Assembly: GCA_963761115.1 (NCBI GenBank)
Contig: CAVXFS010000003.1
Span: 496,001-560,000, forward strand
Reading direction: 5' to 3'
From: CAVXFS01 sp963761115
GTDB taxonomy: Bacteria; Pseudomonadota; Gammaproteobacteria; Burkholderiales; Gallionellaceae
DNA: 64,000 nt
Below, piece after piece: positions 1-8,063 of this stretch. The notes beneath the pieces are model-generated. The model was given only the letters and a program-made list of their open reading frames with translations, did not search any database and had not been told where the DNA came from. Made by a program: the position numbers and the translations under genes. Numbering within the stretch: the stretch's first letter is position 1; the number at the start of each line of letters is the position of its first letter.

Positions 1-1
1 C

Positions 2-3000
2 CTGCTGCATATTCTTTCGCTCGACCAGGCAGAATTGTTGCAGACTTCCCTGCAACGAACCGTGGCAGGCTATTCCGACGGGGTCGCTCCAGGGCCGGAC
101 GAAAAGAAAACGGTTGCTGCGGCACTGAAAGCATTGAGAACGTATGTGCATGAACTGACGCAAGGAAGGCAGCCTGATCTGGCGTCCTTGCAGGCAGCAT
201 TGCAGCCCATGCAGGCCATGCAACCGCCGGGGGCCGTTGCTGTTGTGGGTGAGGAGGCGGCATCGCAACAGCTTGCGTCGGAAGCCCAGGAGGAAGCGAA
301 TGAATTGCTGGATATTTTCCTGGAGGAAGCGCAGGGCGTACTGGAGAGAATACATAGCAATCTTGAACTTACCCAGCGTCAACCGGACAATCGGGAAGCG
401 CTACTCACAGTTCGCCGCGGCTACCACACCCTGAAGGGAAGCGGGCGCATGGTCGGCCTGACCGATCTGGGCGATGTCGCCGCTGCAATAGAAGACGCGT
501 TGAACAAATGGCTGAAGAGCGAACTGCCTGCAACGCCATACTTGTTCAAGTTTCTCGGTGATGCGGAATCGGCATTCCGCGGATGGGTAGACTCCCTGCT
601 TGCCAGCGGGACTGCAAAAATCGAGGCTGCCGATCTGGTTGGCAGGGCGCAACGAATTGCGGGACCCACAACGGGACAGGAGCAGCCAGTCGCTGCACCA
701 GCCGCACAGGAAGCAGTCAAACCGGAATCTGCGGACGGTCAGTCCGAACAAGGTGAGTTGCTGGAGGTGTTCCTGGAAGAGGCGCTGGGCGTACTGGAAA
801 GAATACGCAGCAATCTCGAGATCATTCGTAACCAACCCGATAACAGGGAGGCATTACTTATTATTCGCCGCGGCTTTCACACGCTGAAAGGGAGCGGGCG
901 TATGGTTGGCCTGACGGAATTGGGGGAAGTGGCAGCTGCTGTTGAAGGCGCCATGAACAAATGGTTGCAGAGTGAACAACCTGCAGCACCGAACCTGATG
1001 GAATTCATTGGGGATGCAGAATCGATTTTCCGCGGATGGGTGGATTCCCTGCAAGCCACTGGGGGTGCCAGTATCGAGGCGTCCGAACTGGTGGCAACTG
1101 CGCAAAAAATCGTTCTTACAACTCAAACTCCTTCTGCAGCAATGGTCGATGATGTCGTTGCCGAGGTCAGGGCGGTTCCGGTGCCCGAGACGGCAAAGTC
1201 CAAGGTCAGGGAAGCTCCGGCTCCACCCCCGCCACCCGCTGAAATGGTGGTGATCGGCAATGTGAAACTATCCCCGGCCCTGTTTGCGATAGCAACTGAA
1301 GAAGCGGCGCAGCACATAACGGAAATGTCACGTTGCCTGGAGCAGTTCAACACCGAGCAAGCCACTGTCAGCAGCGATTTCATGCGTGCTGCGCATACAT
1401 TGGCGGGGGTAAACCGCATCATGGGGTTCCCGCAGATTGCCGACCTGGCGTCGGCGCTCGAACATTGGTTGGTTGCGCGCATGGACCGGCCGATTACAAT
1501 TCTTGATACGCAAATCTCATTGCTTGGGACCGCGATTGCTGCGCTTGATGAAATGAACAAGGCGGTATGCGGGCGGCAAGAACCTCAACAGCAACCGGAG
1601 CTGGTCTCACAATTGCAGGCTGACAAGATTGTGTCTGAAGAAGACACAGAAGTGACTGCAGATATAACTACCAAGAAGATTCCCGTAGTGCAGGAAATGC
1701 CTTCGGAGACCACAACGCAAAAGCTGGAGGGCAGCACCGAGTCAACCACCAAAAAGATTCCTGTTGCACAGGCAACATCTGAGTCCACCACTCAGAAGCT
1801 GAAGGGCGCCCTTGAGAAAAAGAATGTGCAGGACGATGTTGATGAAGAGATGTTGCCAATCTTCATGGAAGAAGCCAATGAGCTGTATCCGAAGATTGGT
1901 GAAACCTTGCGCGCATGGCGCACGCGCCCGGATGACAAGTCACTGGCCAATACCCTGCAGCGTACCCTGCATACCCTGAAGGGTGGGGCGCGGATGGCGG
2001 GCGCCATGCGCCTCGGCGAACAGGCGCACCTGATGGAAAGCAGTGTCGTGCAGTTGGTGTCGAACCCGGAGAATCACGCTGCTGCGCTGGATGAGCTGGA
2101 AAATCATTTCGACGAAATCGGCAATTCGCTGGAGCGGTTGCGTAACGATGAAACGACAATAAAAAAAATCGAGTCTGAAAATCAGGGGCTCAATGTTCAA
2201 GAAGTGCCGATAGCGCAATCGGCTCAGGCTACTGATGCGGGGCGCGTAGTCAAGGATGATGTTGACGAGCAGTTGTTGCCCATATTCCTTGAAGAAGCCA
2301 ACGACCTGTTGCCGCAAATAGGCGAGTCCATCAAGGCATGGCGGGAAGAGCCGGACAACAACACAATAAGCCGCAAGTTACAGCGCGATCTGCATACCCT
2401 GAAGGGCGGCGCGCGCATGGCGGGCGCCATGCGCCTCGGGGAACTTATCCACCGCATGGAAAGCCAGGTCACCGAGGGCATGGTGGACGATCTGCATGAA
2501 ACCACCATGTTTGGCGAGTTGGAGAAATATTTTGACCGGACATACACGTCAGTAGAGCGGCTGTTTGACAACAAACAACCCGAGTCTGATAAAAAATCCG
2601 AAGCAGTGCCGTCAGGCAAGCAGGAAGCGAAAGTTCTTCAAGCTGAGGAAATGCCTGTCCATCCCAAGCAGGCGATCGCTATGGAGCGCAATATCCCTGC
2701 CACCATGCTGCGGGTTCGCTCCGATACCCTGGACTATCTGGTGAATGAGGCTGGCGAAATCAGCGTGACGCGCTCGCGTATCGAAGCAGAATTGCGGGGA
2801 GTGAAATCGGGCATGCATGAACTGATGCACAGCGTGATCCGTCTGCGCCAGCAATTGCGCGAGATCGAGATCCATGCCGAAAGTCAGATGCAGGCTCATG
2901 TATCGGTAACCGGCGAAATGTCGGAACATTTCGACCCACTGGAGTTCGACCGTTTCACCCGTTTCCAGGAACTGACGCGCTTCATGAACGAAAGCGTGCA

Positions 3001-4573
3001 TGACGTGCAGACGGTGCAGCAGGGGTTGCTGAAGAACCTGGACGAGACCGACGCTGCGTTGTCGGCGCAGAATCAGATCAATCGTGCATTGCAGCAGAAC
3101 CTGCTGGCGGTGCGCATGGTGCCATTCTCCAATGTCAGCGAGCGTCTGTATCGTATCGTGCGACAAACCTGCAAGGAGCTGAACAAGAAAGCCAACCTGG
3201 AGCTGTATGGAACCGAGGTTGAACTGGATCGAAGCGTGCTGGAAAAGATGACGGCACCGTTCGAGCATTTGTTGCGTAATGCGATTGCACACGGCCTGGA
3301 AAGTGCCGAACAGCGCAAACGTCTGGACAAGCCGCCAATCGGCGATGTCCGTTTGTCGTTGCGGCAGGAAGGCAACGAGGTGGTATTTGAATTCAGCGAT
3401 GATGGCGGCGGACTGGATCTCGCGCGACTGCGGAAGAAGGGTTACGAGCAGGGCAATTTCGCGGCTGGCGAAGAGGTGAGCGATGAACAAGCCATGCAGC
3501 TTATTTTCGCTCCCGGACTTTCCACGGCCGAATCGGTAACGGCGATATCCGGGCGTGGCGTAGGCATGGACGTGGTGCGAAGCGAGATCACTGCACTGGG
3601 TGGGCGCATTGATGTCTTTACCGTGCAGGGCAAGGGTAGCCGCTTCCTCATCCACCTGCCGCTCACCTTGCTGGTGTCCCACACATTGATGTTGCAAGTT
3701 GGACAAACGGCCTATGCCGTGCCGTCAAGCATGGTCGAGCAGGCGCAGCAACTCAAGCCGGCAGCCATGGAAGAGGCTTACCGTATCGGTCATATTGAAT
3801 GGCAGGGACAAAACTATCCCTTGCACCATTTGCTGTACTTGCTCGGAGATGACAGCAGCAAGCCGGAAATCCATCCGTACAATTCGTTACTCCTGCTGCG
3901 TAGCGGCGATCAGCGGATTGCAGTGCATGTGGATGCCTTTATCGGCATTCAGGAAGTCGTGGTCAAGAATATCGGACCGCAGCTTTCGCGTTTGCCCGGA
4001 ATAGCCGGGGCGACCGTGCTCGGCAATGGCAGCGTACTGCTGATCCTGAACCCGATTCAGTTGAAGCAGCGCATCAGCCAGGGCGCTCTCAAAGCCCAAA
4101 AGGAAATATCCGGGTCTTACAGGGAAAAATCTGGAGCCTACAAGGAAAAATCCGGAGCTTACAAGGAAGTGACCGGGCGTCAGGCTACCGCCAGTCCGCT
4201 GGTTCTGGTGGTGGACGATTCGCTTACAGTTCGAAAAATAACCAGCCGCATGCTAACCCGTGCAGGCTATCAGGTTCAGACTGCCGAAGATGGTGTGGAT
4301 GCGCTGGAAAAGCTCCAGGAGATAACGCCGGGCGTTATTCTGATGGATATTGAAATGCCGCGCATGGACGGGTTTGAGTTGACCAGGATCTTGCACAATA
4401 GTGAAAAGACCAGACAATTGCCGATCATCATGATCTCTTCGCGCACCGCAGACAAACACCGCGACTACGCCAAGGAACTGGGCGTGAATGAATTCCTTGG
4501 CAAGCCCTATCAGGACGACGATTTGCTGCAAAAAATTGCACAATTCGCACCCTTGACCAAGACACTGCATTAG
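2..4573 (+). CDS. chpA: ChpA/PilL-type CheA hybrid histidine kinase (5' end outside window)
   Basis: The frame is open to the left edge, so the gene is partial. It encodes a cytoplasmic chemosensory kinase of the type that controls type IV pili (Pil-Chp). Counting from the TTG at 35, Hpt histidines sit at about residues 131, 282, 646 and 787 in HTLKGSGR/HTLKGGAR motifs, and a weaker one (HTLAGVNR) at 454. A CheA dimerisation and ATPase core follows (N box FEHLLRNAIAHGLES, G box GRGVGMDVV), then a CheW-like domain and a C-terminal receiver with phospho-Asp near residue 1438 (ILMDIEMPR). The multiple Hpt domains plus receiver distinguish it from ordinary CheA. The protein is over 1520 residues. 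The pilGHIJ genes usually found upstream are outside the window. Family assignment is firm; the pilus role is inferred from the family. Confidence 0.93.
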   Translation: MLHILSLDQAELLQTSLQRTVAGYSDGVAPGPDEKKTVAAALKALRTYVHELTQGRQPDLASLQAALQPMQAMQPPGAVAVVGEEAASQQLASEAQEEANELLDIFLEEAQGVLERIHSNLELTQRQPDNREALLTVRRGYHTLKGSGRMVGLTDLGDVAAAIEDALNKWLKSELPATPYLFKFLGDAESAFRGWVDSLLASGTAKIEAADLVGRAQRIAGPTTGQEQPVAAPAAQEAVKPESADGQSEQGELLEVFLEEALGVLERIRSNLEIIRNQPDNREALLIIRRGFHTLKGSGRMVGLTELGEVAAAVEGAMNKWLQSEQPAAPNLMEFIGDAESIFRGWVDSLQATGGASIEASELVATAQKIVLTTQTPSAAMVDDVVAEVRAVPVPETAKSKVREAPAPPPPPAEMVVIGNVKLSPALFAIATEEAAQHITEMSRCLEQFNTEQATVSSDFMRAAHTLAGVNRIMGFPQIADLASALEHWLVARMDRPITILDTQISLLGTAIAALDEMNKAVCGRQEPQQQPELVSQLQADKIVSEEDTEVTADITTKKIPVVQEMPSETTTQKLEGSTESTTKKIPVAQATSESTTQKLKGALEKKNVQDDVDEEMLPIFMEEANELYPKIGETLRAWRTRPDDKSLANTLQRTLHTLKGGARMAGAMRLGEQAHLMESSVVQLVSNPENHAAALDELENHFDEIGNSLERLRNDETTIKKIESENQGLNVQEVPIAQSAQATDAGRVVKDDVDEQLLPIFLEEANDLLPQIGESIKAWREEPDNNTISRKLQRDLHTLKGGARMAGAMRLGELIHRMESQVTEGMVDDLHETTMFGELEKYFDRTYTSVERLFDNKQPESDKKSEAVPSGKQEAKVLQAEEMPVHPKQAIAMERNIPATMLRVRSDTLDYLVNEAGEISVTRSRIEAELRGVKSGMHELMHSVIRLRQQLREIEIHAESQMQAHVSVTGEMSEHFDPLEFDRFTRFQELTRFMNESVHDVQTVQQGLLKNLDETDAALSAQNQINRALQQNLLAVRMVPFSNVSERLYRIVRQTCKELNKKANLELYGTEVELDRSVLEKMTAPFEHLLRNAIAHGLESAEQRKRLDKPPIGDVRLSLRQEGNEVVFEFSDDGGGLDLARLRKKGYEQGNFAAGEEVSDEQAMQLIFAPGLSTAESVTAISGRGVGMDVVRSEITALGGRIDVFTVQGKGSRFLIHLPLTLLVSHTLMLQVGQTAYAVPSSMVEQAQQLKPAAMEEAYRIGHIEWQGQNYPLHHLLYLLGDDSSKPEIHPYNSLLLLRSGDQRIAVHVDAFIGIQEVVVKNIGPQLSRLPGIAGATVLGNGSVLLILNPIQLKQRISQGALKAQKEISGSYREKSGAYKEKSGAYKEVTGRQATASPLVLVVDDSLTVRKITSRMLTRAGYQVQTAEDGVDALEKLQEITPGVILMDIEMPRMDGFELTRILHNSEKTRQLPIIMISSRTADKHRDYAKELGVNEFLGKPYQDDDLLQKIAQFAPLTKTLH
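1667..1813 (+). repeat. Tandem coding repeat in ChpA linker
   Basis: Two copies of a 26-residue unit beginning TTKKIPV and containing TTQKL sit next to each other between the third and fourth Hpt domains (78-nt offset between the two TTKKI codons). It is a low-complexity Thr/Lys/Glu linker, probably a length-variable spacer. Confidence 0.7.
4109..4171 (+). repeat. Three 21-nt coding repeats between CheW and receiver domains
   Basis: Three consecutive 7-residue units (SGSYREK, SGAYKEK, SGAYKEV) link the CheW-like domain of ChpA to its receiver. The nucleotide copies are nearly identical, so slippage expansion is likely. It probably acts as a flexible tether. Confidence 0.75.
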
Positions 4574-4633
4574 CCCTGCGGGATTCGCAACTTGATATTG
4601 TGAAGCCCGTTTCCCGGGATTACAATAATCAAC

Positions 4634-5194
4634 ATGCCCCAACTGGATCTCAGTAACCATTTTCTTATTCCCATGCCGGCGATGGAGGACTCCATATTTT
4701 CCAGGTCGCTCACCTACATATGTGAACATAACGAGCGGGGTGCGCTTGGTATTGTGGTGAACCGAACGACCAATCTCACTCTGGGAGAATTGTTTGACCA
4801 GATCCATGTTCCGAACAGCCAGCAAGAACTGAAAAAGGTGCCGGTTTATTTTGGCGGTCCGGTGCAGACCGATCGCGGATTTGTATTACATGTGCCAATT
4901 GGCAACTGGCAATCGACGCTGAATATCACCGGCAATGTCGGGCTGACCTCATCCAGGGATATTCTTGAGGCGGTGGGCGAAGGCCTCGAGCCGAATAACC
5001 TGTTGGTGACGCTGGGTTATGCCGGATGGGCCGAGGGTCAGCTGGAACACGAATTGTCGCAAAATGCCTGGCTAAGTGTAGCGGCGTCTGAACGTATCCT
5101 GTTTGAACTCTCTCCGGAGCAAAGGCTTCCCGCAGCGATGGCCTTGCTCGGGGTGGACTATGCCAACTTGTCGGAAGAGGCGGGACATGCCTGA
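4634..5194 (+). CDS. yqgE: YqgE/AlgH family protein (UPF0301)
   Basis: A 186-residue protein of the usual family length. It starts LDLSNHFLIPMP and contains ICEHNERGALGIVVNR and VYFGGPVQTDRGFVLH, all hallmarks of YqgE. The biochemical function is not established; AlgH in Pseudomonas was linked to alginate regulation. It lies between chpA and yqgF, and the yqgE-yqgF-pyr order is common in beta- and gammaproteobacteria. The start ATG is the first one after chpA and fits the family N-terminus. Confidence 0.93.
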   Translation: MPQLDLSNHFLIPMPAMEDSIFSRSLTYICEHNERGALGIVVNRTTNLTLGELFDQIHVPNSQQELKKVPVYFGGPVQTDRGFVLHVPIGNWQSTLNITGNVGLTSSRDILEAVGEGLEPNNLLVTLGYAGWAEGQLEHELSQNAWLSVAASERILFELSPEQRLPAAMALLGVDYANLSEEAGHA

Positions 5195-5223
5195 TAAGTC
5201 CCTCGCGCTATTTCTCAAGCGGC

Positions 5224-5730
5224 ATGCGGATGCTGTGCCTGATGCTTGCGCCATACTGTCCGTTGGTCATTGATAACAAACTGCAGCCGGCATCGGTTCC
5301 TGCTGGTACCTTGCTTGCATTCGATTTTGGCACCAGGCGTATTGGTGTGGCGGTAGGTAATTCCATAGCCTGCTCTGCCACGGCGCTGACCACTGTCGTC
5401 AGCGAGATCAACGAGCAGCGCTTTGCCATGATCGGATCGCTGATAGCCGAGTGGCAACCCTCAGCTCTGGTGGTGGGATTGCCATGCAACGATGATGGTT
5501 CTCCGCACGAGATGACGCAATTGTGCCGCCGCTTTGCCAATCGGCTCAAGGGGAGGTTTATTTTGCCTGTCATTCTGGTGGATGAGCGGTATACTTCCGC
5601 CGCCGCAAGCTCGAAATTGACCGAGATGGGCGTGCGCGGCATCAAGCAGAAACCATTGCTGGACCAGGTTGCCGCGCAGCAGATACTGCAAGCGTATTTT
5701 GATGAACCCGGAGCAGGAACGTACGCATGA
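5224..5730 (+). CDS. yqgF: Putative Holliday junction resolvase / pre-16S rRNA nuclease YqgF
   Basis: RNase H-fold nuclease of the YqgF/RuvX family, implicated in 16S rRNA 5'-end maturation. The N-terminal strand LLAFDFGTRRIGVAVG carries the first catalytic Asp, and VDERYTSAAAS holds the conserved DERxTS motif. From 5224 the protein is 168 residues, about 30 longer than usual. The extra N-terminus is hydrophobic and atypical, and the true start may be a later codon (ATG at 5230 or 5242 or an alternative codon). The 3' end overlaps the pyrB start by ATGA, so the genes are probably translationally coupled. Confidence 0.88.
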   Translation: MRMLCLMLAPYCPLVIDNKLQPASVPAGTLLAFDFGTRRIGVAVGNSIACSATALTTVVSEINEQRFAMIGSLIAEWQPSALVVGLPCNDDGSPHEMTQLCRRFANRLKGRFILPVILVDERYTSAAASSKLTEMGVRGIKQKPLLDQVAAQQILQAYFDEPGAGTYA

Positions 5731-6677
5731 ACAATCCCCAGCTGAACAAGAATGGAGAACTGCAGCACCTGCTTACCACCGACGGGTTGCCTGCGCCGAT
5801 ACTGCGCGGCATTCTGGATCGCGCAACCGAGTTCATCGGCGCTACCGATCAAACCGAAATAAGGAAAATTCCGCTGCTGCACGGCATGTCGGTATTCAAC
5901 CTGTTTTTCGAGAACAGCACGCGCACCCGCACCACATTCGAGATCGCTGCCAAGCGGCTGTCGGCAGACGTGGTCAATCTCAATATCGGTTCCTCCAGCA
6001 CCAACAAGGGCGAGACGCTGCTCGACACCGTCGACAACCTGTGTGCGATGCACGCCGACATGTTTGTTGTACGCCACTCGCAATCGGGGGCGGCGCACCT
6101 TATTGCCAGGCACGTTGCGCCGCGGATACATGTCATCAATGCGGGCGATGGCAGTCATGCGCATCCCACTCAGGCGCTGCTCGACATGTTCACCATCCGC
6201 CATTACAAGAAGGAATTCCACAATCTGAGCGTCGCTATCGTCGGCGATGTGCTGCATTCACGCGTGGCGCGCTCGCAGATCTATGCGCTTACCACGCTGG
6301 GCGTCCCGGAAGTCCGGGTGATTGCGCCAAACACCCTGCTGCCCAGCAATGTCGAAAAACTCGGCGTGCATGTCTATCACGACATGGCCGAGGGTCTGCG
6401 CGGCGTCGATGTGGTGATGATGCTGCGGCTGCAGAATGAACGGATGCAAGGCGCGCTGCTGCCCAGTGCGCAGGAATTCTTCAAGTACTATGGACTGACC
6501 CAGGGCAGATTGGCGCTGGCAAAAGCGGATGCTATCGTGATGCACCCGGGGCCGATGAACCGGGGTGTGGAGATCGATTCCAGCGTGGCAGACGGCAGCC
6601 ATTCGGTGATATTGCCCCAGGTCACTTTCGGCATCGCGGTGCGCATGGCGGTGATGAGCATGTTGGCGGGGAAATGA
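5727..6677 (+). CDS. pyrB: Aspartate carbamoyltransferase catalytic subunit
   Basis: Catalyses carbamoyl phosphate plus aspartate to carbamoyl aspartate, the committed step of pyrimidine synthesis. The 316-residue protein has the carbamoyl phosphate loop FFENSTRTRTTFEIA, the HPTQALLDMFTI segment and the C-terminal VMHPGPMNRGVEI motif. It overlaps yqgF upstream and the dihydroorotase-like gene downstream by four bases each (ATGA). No pyrR is seen. The adjacent inactive dihydroorotase suggests a Pseudomonas-type ATCase that assembles with PyrC'. Confidence 0.97.
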   Translation: MNNPQLNKNGELQHLLTTDGLPAPILRGILDRATEFIGATDQTEIRKIPLLHGMSVFNLFFENSTRTRTTFEIAAKRLSADVVNLNIGSSSTNKGETLLDTVDNLCAMHADMFVVRHSQSGAAHLIARHVAPRIHVINAGDGSHAHPTQALLDMFTIRHYKKEFHNLSVAIVGDVLHSRVARSQIYALTTLGVPEVRVIAPNTLLPSNVEKLGVHVYHDMAEGLRGVDVVMMLRLQNERMQGALLPSAQEFFKYYGLTQGRLALAKADAIVMHPGPMNRGVEIDSSVADGSHSVILPQVTFGIAVRMAVMSMLAGK

Positions 6678-7954
6678 TGAATATCCAGATCAAGAACGGA
6701 CGCCTGGTCGACCCGAAAAACGGAGTGGACGCTCAACAGGATTTGTTTGTCGCGGCAGGCAGGGTGGCTGCCATCGGTACAGTTCCGGCTGGATTCAAGG
6801 CAGACCAGGTGATCGATGCCGGCGGCCTGGTTATCATGCCCGGGCTGATCGACCTGGCTGCGCGTCTGCGTGAGCCGGGTTACGAGTACAGGGCCACACT
6901 GGAATCCGAGATGGATGCGGCGGTGGCAGGAGGGATCACCTCGCTGGCGTGCCCGCCGGATACAGACCCGCCGCTGGATGAACCGGGACTGGTGGAGATG
7001 CTGAAGCACCGCGCCAAGTCCCTTAACCAGGCACAGTTGTACCCGGTGGGCGCGCTCACGCAAGGCCTGAAGGGCATAGAACTGACCGAGATGGCGGAAT
7101 TGGCCGATGCCGGCTGTGTGGCGTTCAGCCAGGCGGATGCGCCGCTCACCGATACCCGTGTGCTGATGCGCGCCATGCAATACGCCGCCACTTTCGGCTT
7201 CAGTGTCTGGTTGCGTCCGCAGGATACTTTTCTGGCACGCGATGGCGTGGCACATGATGGCGAAGTGGCGACACGCCTCGGCCTGCCGGTCATCCCGGCG
7301 TGTGCCGAGACCATCGCCTTGTCCACCATACTGCAGTTGGCACGCGTGACCGGTGTGCGCCTGCATATTTGCCGCATTTCCAGCGCGGAAGGTGTGGCCA
7401 TGATCCGTGCAGCCAAGCAGCAGGGCTTGCCGCTGACCTGCGATGTATCGATGAATCACATCCATCTATCAGAAATGGACATTGGATTCTTTGATTCAAA
7501 CTGTCACCTGACGCCGCCATTACGAAGCCAGCGCGACCGCGAAGCGTTGCGTGCCGGCTTGTCCGACGGCACTATTGACGCCATATGCTCCAATCATTCA
7601 CCGGTGGACGATGATGCCAAGCAACTGCCGTTCGCCGAAGCGGAAGTGGGCGCGACCGGTATGGAATTATTGTTGCCGCTGGCACTCAAATGGGCTGAGC
7701 AGGACGAGCTGACGCTGGCCACTGCGCTGGCCAGGGTAACGGCGCGGCCTGCGCACATTCTGGGCTTAAATGCAGGCCACTTGTCTGTGGGTGCGGCTGC
7801 GGACATTTGCCTGTTCGACCCGGAACATTACTGGAAAATCGAGCCTGCCGCGTTGAAGAGCCAGGGCAAGAACACCCCATTCCTGGGTATGGAGCTGCGC
7901 GGCAAGGTACGTTACACCATGGTGAACGGCCAGATAGTTTTCCAATCGGCATAA
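6674..7954 (+). CDS. pyrC': Dihydroorotase-like protein lacking catalytic residues (PyrC'/PyrX type)
   Basis: 426-residue amidohydrolase-fold protein aligned with dihydroorotase (PGLIDLAARLREPGYEYRA, GLSDGTIDAICSNHSP). The metal-binding HxH that should follow Asp60 is replaced: residue 62 is Ala and residue 64 is Arg. The catalytic Asp of the usual TDHAP motif is Asn (SNHSP). Such proteins are known in Pseudomonas as PyrC'/PyrX: they have no dihydroorotase activity and are structural partners of ATCase. Overlap with pyrB (ATGA) supports that role. A catalytic PyrC must be encoded elsewhere. Automatic annotation would probably call it an active dihydroorotase. Confidence 0.88.
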   Translation: MMNIQIKNGRLVDPKNGVDAQQDLFVAAGRVAAIGTVPAGFKADQVIDAGGLVIMPGLIDLAARLREPGYEYRATLESEMDAAVAGGITSLACPPDTDPPLDEPGLVEMLKHRAKSLNQAQLYPVGALTQGLKGIELTEMAELADAGCVAFSQADAPLTDTRVLMRAMQYAATFGFSVWLRPQDTFLARDGVAHDGEVATRLGLPVIPACAETIALSTILQLARVTGVRLHICRISSAEGVAMIRAAKQQGLPLTCDVSMNHIHLSEMDIGFFDSNCHLTPPLRSQRDREALRAGLSDGTIDAICSNHSPVDDDAKQLPFAEAEVGATGMELLLPLALKWAEQDELTLATALARVTARPAHILGLNAGHLSVGAAADICLFDPEHYWKIEPAALKSQGKNTPFLGMELRGKVRYTMVNGQIVFQSA

Positions 7955-8063
7955 CCGTTGCTGGCGTCATGAACCCACGTCTGGACTGGATTCCGGCTTA
8001 AGCGACCATGCAGCTTTGCCAGAACTGATAGTCCGGTCTCTTTATTAATTCTGTCAGGACACA

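Noticed and set aside
5187..5273. 28-codon ORF between yqgE and yqgF
   Set aside because: Too short, overlaps the end of yqgE and the start of yqgF, and has no family similarity.
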